From Lindgomyces ingoldianus (taxonomy: Eukaryota; Ascomycota; Dothideomycetes; Pleosporales; Lindgomycetaceae), in contig NW_022985179.1 in assembly GCF_010093535.1 (NCBI RefSeq), forward strand, positions 33,652-97,651: a stretch of DNA of 64,000 bases. The letters run 5' to 3'. Positions within the stretch are counted from its first letter, which is position 1. Each line of letters starts with the position of its first letter. Of the stretch, positions 59,013 to 64,000 are shown one piece after another. A program made the position numbers and the translations under genes. The notes beneath the pieces were generated by a model. That model was not told the DNA's origin and did no database searches. It saw nothing but the letters and a program-made list of their open reading frames with translations.

Positions 59013-60188
59013 ATGCATCTCCCCCTCAACAAATATTCCCTCATTATTCTAGCAACCAACGCTCTAACTGCAGTCGCCTCCCCTCGGAACGTAACTTCCT
59101 CCCTTCTGTCATGGAGGCCGAATTGGACGGTCGTCGACAGATGTGCCCCTAAGTTCAACCTGACGACAGCAAAACCAACAGCAGATCCGCTAGACACTGT
59201 GTTTCATGGATATGGCACCACCGACCTCGAGGGCCTCCCAATCTATGATTTTCGCGAATTTCTCGGCGACTGGGTCACCTCCGATGCCAAACTATGCAGC
59301 ATTTGCGAATACAAAGACACAGCATTCATACCATCTCGTACGCTGGCCAGCTATCCACCCTCGTGGCCCGAGATTTTGCTCAGCGTGCTGTCTAGTGGCA
59401 TTGCATTTCTGACCGCGGATAAATTTCCGCTTGCGACGTCATCTCTCGTGGTTGCGCTCTCCACAGTGGTGATCCAATTCTCGGCACATGCGTGGACAGT
59501 GTGGCAGCTAGTCCGCGCTCCGGATGCCACGCCGTGGTTGACGGGAGACTCGTGGATTCTGTTACTGGTTGCCAACTTCAAGATATGGCACGCAGCCGGG
59601 GTCATGATTACGGAGCAAGAGTGGGTGACGTACGGCACCGCAAAGCCGCGTCTAGGGCTGAAGACATTGCGATGGGCGAGTGCGGGCGGAATGGGTCTGA
59701 CTTTATGCATTGGGATTTTCACGGGGGGTGTGGCCATCGTTGCAGTGGTGAAGCCTGAGCTCCGGCTTTGGAGATGCGCTTTTGATTTGGTGGAAGAGGT
59801 TCCGGTCGGGTGTACTGGGCTGCCTCCGAGTTTACCGTCGCCGTATCACGACCAGGCGTTTCGATTCTTCGTTGCAGAGACTAGTTTTTCTTGGGTACTG
59901 CTTTTCGTATTGGCATTTGTGTTCTGTGGAATGCAGCGGAAAAGAAAGGGAGGCGGTGACGGTCCCTTGCTGTCATCAGCGGTTGCGGCGGCGCTTGTCA
60001 TGTTTGGCTGGTTTCTTGTTATGAAGCCAATTGAGCTAGCGCTTGCGATCAAGCATGGGAAGAAGGGAAATATTGTCAAGGCATTTGACAATTGCTGCGT
60101 TGTTCTGCCCACACTGAAGTACGGTGGGTTCATTGACAGAGTTGGCACACTGTTAGCCGTCTTTGGAAGGGGTTTTGGCGGATTATAG
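59013..60188 (+). CDS. Polytopic membrane protein with signal peptide, unknown function
   Basis: Single exon, 391 aa. A hydrophobic leader (YSLIILATNALTAVA) is followed by about 90 residues of likely lumenal or extracellular sequence with Asn-glycosylation sequons (NVTS, NWT, NLTT) and CAP and CSICEY cysteines. From about residue 115 there are six or seven hydrophobic segments: ILLSVLSSGIAFL, SSLVVALSTVVIQF, WILLLVANFKIWHAA, MGLTLCIGIFTGGVAIVAVV, SFSWVLLFVLAFVFCG and SAVAAALVMFGWFLVM. A short basic loop (MQRKRKGGG) is likely cytosolic. No family motif recognised; length and layout resemble the many orphan membrane proteins of ascomycetes. Start chosen at the first ATG, directly before the leader. 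No introns. Confidence 0.7.
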   Translation: MHLPLNKYSLIILATNALTAVASPRNVTSSLLSWRPNWTVVDRCAPKFNLTTAKPTADPLDTVFHGYGTTDLEGLPIYDFREFLGDWVTSDAKLCSICEYKDTAFIPSRTLASYPPSWPEILLSVLSSGIAFLTADKFPLATSSLVVALSTVVIQFSAHAWTVWQLVRAPDATPWLTGDSWILLLVANFKIWHAAGVMITEQEWVTYGTAKPRLGLKTLRWASAGGMGLTLCIGIFTGGVAIVAVVKPELRLWRCAFDLVEEVPVGCTGLPPSLPSPYHDQAFRFFVAETSFSWVLLFVLAFVFCGMQRKRKGGGDGPLLSSAVAAALVMFGWFLVMKPIELALAIKHGKKGNIVKAFDNCCVVLPTLKYGGFIDRVGTLLAVFGRGFGGL

Positions 60189-60549
60189 TCCCGTGACATT
60201 GGCGAGTTCGTTGCGCCCTTCTCAAGAAGGCGGCTGTAGTGGATAGTATATTTATATTGGCATCTTGTGTTATTGCTTCACGGGCGCGGTTCTTAAAAGG
60301 ATTCAGGCTGATATAGTTCAGTAGCGGAATTCACCATTGAAGATTCACTCTTTCGACAGCAATCCACGTGGACAGAACTCAAGGAAAGAAGGACGAGAAG
60401 ACCAAGTAGCACATCAGGAAACGGCCCTCGCTCCTCCATCCTCCATGCCTACCACGTCAGGCACGCCAAGTCTCAGCCTGGCACCTCCCGCCCTTTTTCT
60501 CGCTCAACGTTAAAGCAGCGGCAAGGCTGAGGAAATGGGAGGAGAGTGA
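60189..60549. other. Intergenic
   Basis: 3' region of the membrane-protein gene followed by C-rich sequence. Nothing recognised. Confidence 0.4.
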
Positions 60550-61609
60550 ATGAATTCAGCACGGCACCCTGGTCTGTCGGAAGACTCAAAACGCACCGTC
60601 TGTCATCTTTCGGAGGTCACTGTTATTGTAAGGGAGCTCGGGTGTCTGGCGCTTGCTGTCACCCTGGCGGCAGTGTACGTAGGGACGGCTCCCCGGTTGC
60701 AGTCCAACATCAGGGATTACTTGCCAGAATATCAGCAGCGACGACGTGAGCTGCTCGCACGAAAGGCAGAGAGCTTAGTGCACCAGTACAGCAAGAGTGT
60801 GCTTACAACATAGGAGACGTCGCATCGAGCTATTGCTGAGCAGTGTCCTGAGGCGTCAGTGCTTATGGCGATGCTGTCGTTCTTGAGCTCTGACGACATC
60901 TTCTTGGGGCTGTTCAGCGTTGACAGGCACAGGCAAGATGCAAGGCGACTTGACGACAGACATGACGCAAGCTAGAGACGCCTCCTCTCTCCGGGTCAGA
61001 AGTTAGACGTGTAAAAGATTGAAGAGTGCTTCTGGATGCTGCAGAAGTACTCGTGATGCAGTGGAAGGCAGACCAACAGAGCTATGCGATGCACAAGCTG
61101 GTGCAAGCGTGGGGATTCGATCGGCTGGCTGACCGGAGATGAGCAACGCAAGATCACCCAGGCGGCATTTGGGGTTGTTTTAGAGGCAGTGGAGGCAGTA
61201 AAAGGCAGCAGTATGGTGCCGGAAGACAAACTAAGGGCGGTGCCGCATGTGATGGCAAACTTCGAAGCGCTGGGTGGCGGAAGCAGAAGAGGGAGAGTGT
61301 GGAAGGAAGTCACAGGGGCTTTACTAAATGATTTAGAGGAGTTAGCCTATTCCTACGCAATGTTGGAAAATGGTCAGAAGAGCAAGCAGTGCAAGAGATT
61401 GTATTAGATGAGAGGAGGCGGATCCTTAGAGAAGAGCATCCAAACACCATCACGGCGATGAACAACCTCGCTGCCAAACTCACACAGCAAGGGCAGCCAG
61501 ACGAGGCAGCCAGGATATTCAAGGAAATGCTAGAGAAGATGAAGCCGATCCGAGGAGAGGAGCATCCAGACACTAGGACAGCCGCACAGAATCTTGAAAT
61601 TGTGGTATA
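60550..61609 (+). pseudogene. NB-ARC/TPR (NLR-type) receptor, broken 3' part
   Basis: In order across several frames: IVRELGCLALAVTLAAVYVG and IRDYLPEYQQRRRELLARKA, typical of the end of fungal NB-ARC domains; VLTT-stop-ETSHRAI, where a Trp codon has become TAG; SVLMAMLSFLSSDDIFLGLF (winged-helix region); SYAMHKLVQAWG; EDKLRAVPHVMANFEAL; then DERRRILREEHPNTITAMNN with AARIFKEMLEK and IRGEEHPDTRTAAQNLE, kinesin-light-chain-type TPRs. At least one stop and three frameshifts, and the N-terminal effector and P-loop are missing. Such receptors mediate non-self recognition in fungi. Dead by truncation and mutation. Confidence 0.8.
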
Positions 61610-62040
61610 ACATCAAAACATACAGCAAGACTTAATCTATATCGCACGTATCTCACGCGACACTATACCCATATACTACACTATTTACTAGCTCCTTTCT
61701 CGTACAGTATATAGTCAGCCCAGGGCCCTCTCGAGCTCCTTAGACCTTACAATGCACTAGTTCAATTCACCTTCTTTGGATCTCGATACCTTGTCGACTC
61801 GCCTACCCTATGGCCCCTTCTCAGCTCATGCGAGAGTCTGCACAGCTTTTAGAAATTCGGCCGTGTATATAGCTTCCTTATTTACGTGGCTTATAGCTTT
61901 AAGAGTTAAACATTACTTATAGTTAGTTGTGCTACTTATAATTATGAAATAGACCTGGACTAAAAACTGAATAAAAATGCTAAGGGCCAAAATTGATTAT
62001 TACGCTATAATGATTAGACATTGTGTAACGCGTTGTCCTA
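61610..62040. other. Duplicated segment (empty hAT site) and AT-rich DNA
   Basis: 61647-61845 is the paralogue of 54126-54209 plus 55594-55725 without the hAT-like insertion. It starts 38 bases after the TPR stop of the NLR relic, so it may be NLR 3' flank that was copied along with it. The rest holds nothing recognised. Confidence 0.55.
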
Positions 62041-62059
62041 GACTTACTCAAGTACACTG

Positions 62060-62345
62060 ACCGTAGACCACGACTTCAACTACCACCATCACCACAACTA
62101 CGACTACCACCACGACCACCACTAACAGAACAGGTTTCTCCACTTCCTAGCTGTGCTTAAGGTATTGATGCCCCAGCCCGGCGACTGCGCAATTGATTTT
62201 GATTTTCCTTTGCAGGGACGCGCACAGGCTCTGCAGTTCCGCCGTAGACTACGACTACGACCACGACTACAACCACCACGACTACAACCACCACGACTAC
62301 AACCACCACGACTACAACCACCACCACCACTATCGCCACTAACGC
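62060..62345 (+). repeat. CGACTACAACCACCA minisatellite/triplet repeat, two blocks
   Basis: Blocks at 62070-62126 and 62243-62343 made of ACY-type triplets (GACTACAACCACCAC units of 15 bases, four near-perfect copies in the second). They flank a copy of the dispersed repeat at 62140-62245. Open frames here are artefacts of the triplets. Confidence 0.75.
62140..62245 (+). repeat. Dispersed repeat, second copy
   Basis: Matches 14985-15112 (GATTTTGATTTTCCTTT, GCACAGGCTCTGCAGTTC). A partial third copy follows at 62350-62410 beyond the minisatellite, so the unit here is arranged in tandem around the triplet blocks. Confidence 0.6.
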
Positions 62346-62410
62346 ACTAGGTTTCTCTACTTTTTGGCTGTGCTCGAGGTATCAATGCCCCGGCCCAGCG
62401 GCTGCGCAGG

Positions 62411-63239
62411 GCGAAGTACTACCCGTACATCATGCTCGCTAGGGTCGCATACTGCATACGCGTGTTAGGCGTTAAGAAGCCACTTTAGTTTTCGAAGCGC
62501 AACAAGCAGACAGATAAAAGAACTTCTAAGCATTTCTTAGCTAAAAGAGTAAAGTATCTGCTTCTCGATTATATAGTCTAATAAGTTAAGTACTTAGCTT
62601 GCAAGTGTATAGAAAGTGTGTTGCGTTAGCAGACAGCAACTTAGATCTAGGGGGGGCAGCACTTGTAGTAGGCTTACTGCAGCAGTTGTTGCTGCTAGCA
62701 ACACAGGAGAAGCGCGTAGTAGTGTACTACCGCATTAAAGAATAGTGTTAGGGGATAGTAGAAGGTTTTAGCTGCAAATACTATTACACAGACGTTTTAA
62801 ATTGCGCTAAGCGGGCAAAGTTATAGCCAAGTGGGCAGAGCTATAGCTTAGCAACATTAGGCTGATTGTAGCTCTGCTAGCGCTAGGGACAGCAGTTAAT
62901 TACTCTAGGGTAGTATATATGTACTACTTGTAGGGATACTATAGAGCATAATTAACTTCGTATGAGAGAAGAGGTGTAGAGAGCGAGCTAGAGAGAATAT
63001 AGACTTAGTTGTTATCTATAGTAGATAATAGTTTTACAGAATAAGAGTTGCTTACGCATAGTAAAAGCTTCTATAGGCAAGCAATGGATATATTTTTAAT
63101 TAGCAGCATGTAGAAACAAACGTTAACAAACAGAGTCTATGTAATAGAGGCGGAAGCTAAGCTTTTAACACTGCTAGATTAGTTAGAAGTGTAGTGCGAT
63201 AGGTACAAACGTCTATAATTAGTGATAGTGTAGTAAAAT
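62411..63239. other. AT-rich, RIP-type block, no gene
   Basis: CpA-poor with stops in all frames. The region 62747-63038 begins TGTTAGGGGATA and ends TTTTACA, which would suit a retrotransposon LTR, but there is no second copy or target duplication to prove it. Confidence 0.4.
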
Positions 63240-63540
63240 ACATTACCCTGCAGCAGATTAAAGCAGATTACAGCAATTTACAGCAATTTACAGAAATTTA
63301 CAGAAATTTATAGCAATTCGCAGCAGACTAGAGGAAATTACAATAGATTACAGCAATTTGCAACATATTATAAAATTTGCAGCAAATTACAATAAACTAT
63401 AGAAGATTATAGTAAATAGCAGCAAAGTGCTGCATCTTATAGTAAACTAAAGCAAATTGTAGTAAAGTACTGCATTTTATAGTAAACTTAAGCAAATTGT
63501 AGTAAACTTTAGTAAATTATAAACTATAGCAAGTTAGAGT
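63240..63540 (+). repeat. Degenerate decamer repeat related to the 34.1 kb minisatellite
   Basis: Roughly 10 bp period with words TTACAGCAAT, TTGCAGCAAA and TTGTAGTAAA. The consensus is the same AAATTGCAGC unit as at 34113-34400 with many C-to-T and G-to-A changes. Confidence 0.65.
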
Positions 63541-63554
63541 AAACTATTATTAAG

Positions 63555-63788
63555 CTTATCTAGTGTGTTAGTTATTTATTTAAAAGACTTTATACATAGC
63601 TGCAGCATGTTGCTTTAAGAGTGTTACGTTTTATTTAAAAGCTTAAAGTAGAAGCTTTATTAAACATTCTTTTAGCGTGTCTAAGTAGTGTTATTAGGAA
63701 TGCATTAGTGTAGAAAAAGTAGTTTAATAAGGTCTTAGTAAAAGTAAGTAGCTTAGGTGTGTAAGCAACTCGCCTATAGTGTACGTTA
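63555..63788 (-). mobile_element. Single arm of the fold-back TIR family
   Basis: Matches the right arm of element B (53670-53898) including ACACTAATGCATT-type sequence in reverse complement and the terminal TACGTTA. No partner arm in the window; it could be solo or cut at the left by the decamer repeat. Confidence 0.65.
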
Positions 63789-64000
63789 GAGAATAGACTA
63801 CTTCTTTATGCTAACTATTTATGTGTTCTAGTAGACTTGTTGCGATGCACTTAACGTATTTAAAACATCTATAACTAAGTATCTTTAGCCTACCTAAGCG
63901 CTGCTAAGACCTATTAGTTACTGTTCTAAAAGTACTACTAGAAGAGTATAAAAGCTACTTATAAACAATATATATAGAATTACCTTCTCTACTATAAAGC
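63789..64000. other. AT-rich RIP-type sequence at the window edge
   Basis: No frame or known repeat recognised. Confidence 0.4.

Noticed and set aside
62153..62350. ORFs of 60-65 codons over the triplet repeat
   Set aside because: Products are runs of one or two residues produced by the minisatellite; no gene-like flanks.
62747..63038. LTR-like block beginning TGTTAGGGG
   Set aside because: No second copy, target duplication or adjacent coding domain could be found, so it was not called as an LTR.

Overview
The window comes from a filamentous ascomycete (Pezizomycotina). Spliced genes with 42-270 nt introns, an AA9 copper monooxygenase, a GEgh16-type secreted protein, a class III alcohol dehydrogenase, a SET-domain protein and an NB-ARC/TPR receptor relic all point that way. 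The genome is two-speed: GC-balanced gene islands alternate with TA-rich blocks in which almost every CpA has become TpA, so reading frames are full of stops where Gln and Trp codons stood. This is the signature of repeat-induced point mutation (RIP). I cannot name the species.

Layout. 1-3.1 kb: RIP-degraded repeats, including one TIR element. 4.3-14.7 kb: a signalling island with a CorA-like membrane protein, a small unknown gene, an active-looking kinase, a pseudokinase and a kinase-ankyrin fusion. 15.6-22.0 kb: housekeeping genes on the minus strand (formaldehyde dehydrogenase SFA1, a peroxiredoxin-like thioredoxin-fold protein, a SET5-like protein). 24.9-38.0 kb: one 13.1 kb nested transposon, made of a 5.5 kb Gypsy chromovirus inside a 3.5 kb TIR element inside a 4 kb TIR element of the same family. 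It contains a 445-base assembly gap. 39.0-49.2 kb: secreted-protein genes (GEgh16-like, AA9 divergently paired with DUF4360), two unknown genes and a dead rhodopsin-like gene. 49.7-55.6 kb: a second repeat block holding a Gypsy relic with a 401 bp TRIM inside it, two nested fold-back elements with a solo LTR in the inner one, and a 1.38 kb hAT-like element with 8 bp target duplications. 56.3-60.2 kb: a four-exon gene with a predicted myristoylation signal and a polytopic membrane protein gene. 60.5-64 kb: an NLR pseudogene, triplet and decamer minisatellites and more repeats.

How the genes relate. The kinase/pseudokinase/kinase-ankyrin/CorA-like group and the NLR relic are of types associated with fungal non-self recognition. 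The AA9, DUF4360 and GEgh16 genes encode secreted proteins likely to act on plant polymers or at the host surface. Both sets lie next to RIP-mutated repeats, as is common for fast-evolving accessory genes. Exon structures were built by eye from splice consensus and frame continuity; no search was run. The strongest new observations are structural: several nested insertions whose target duplications can be read exactly.
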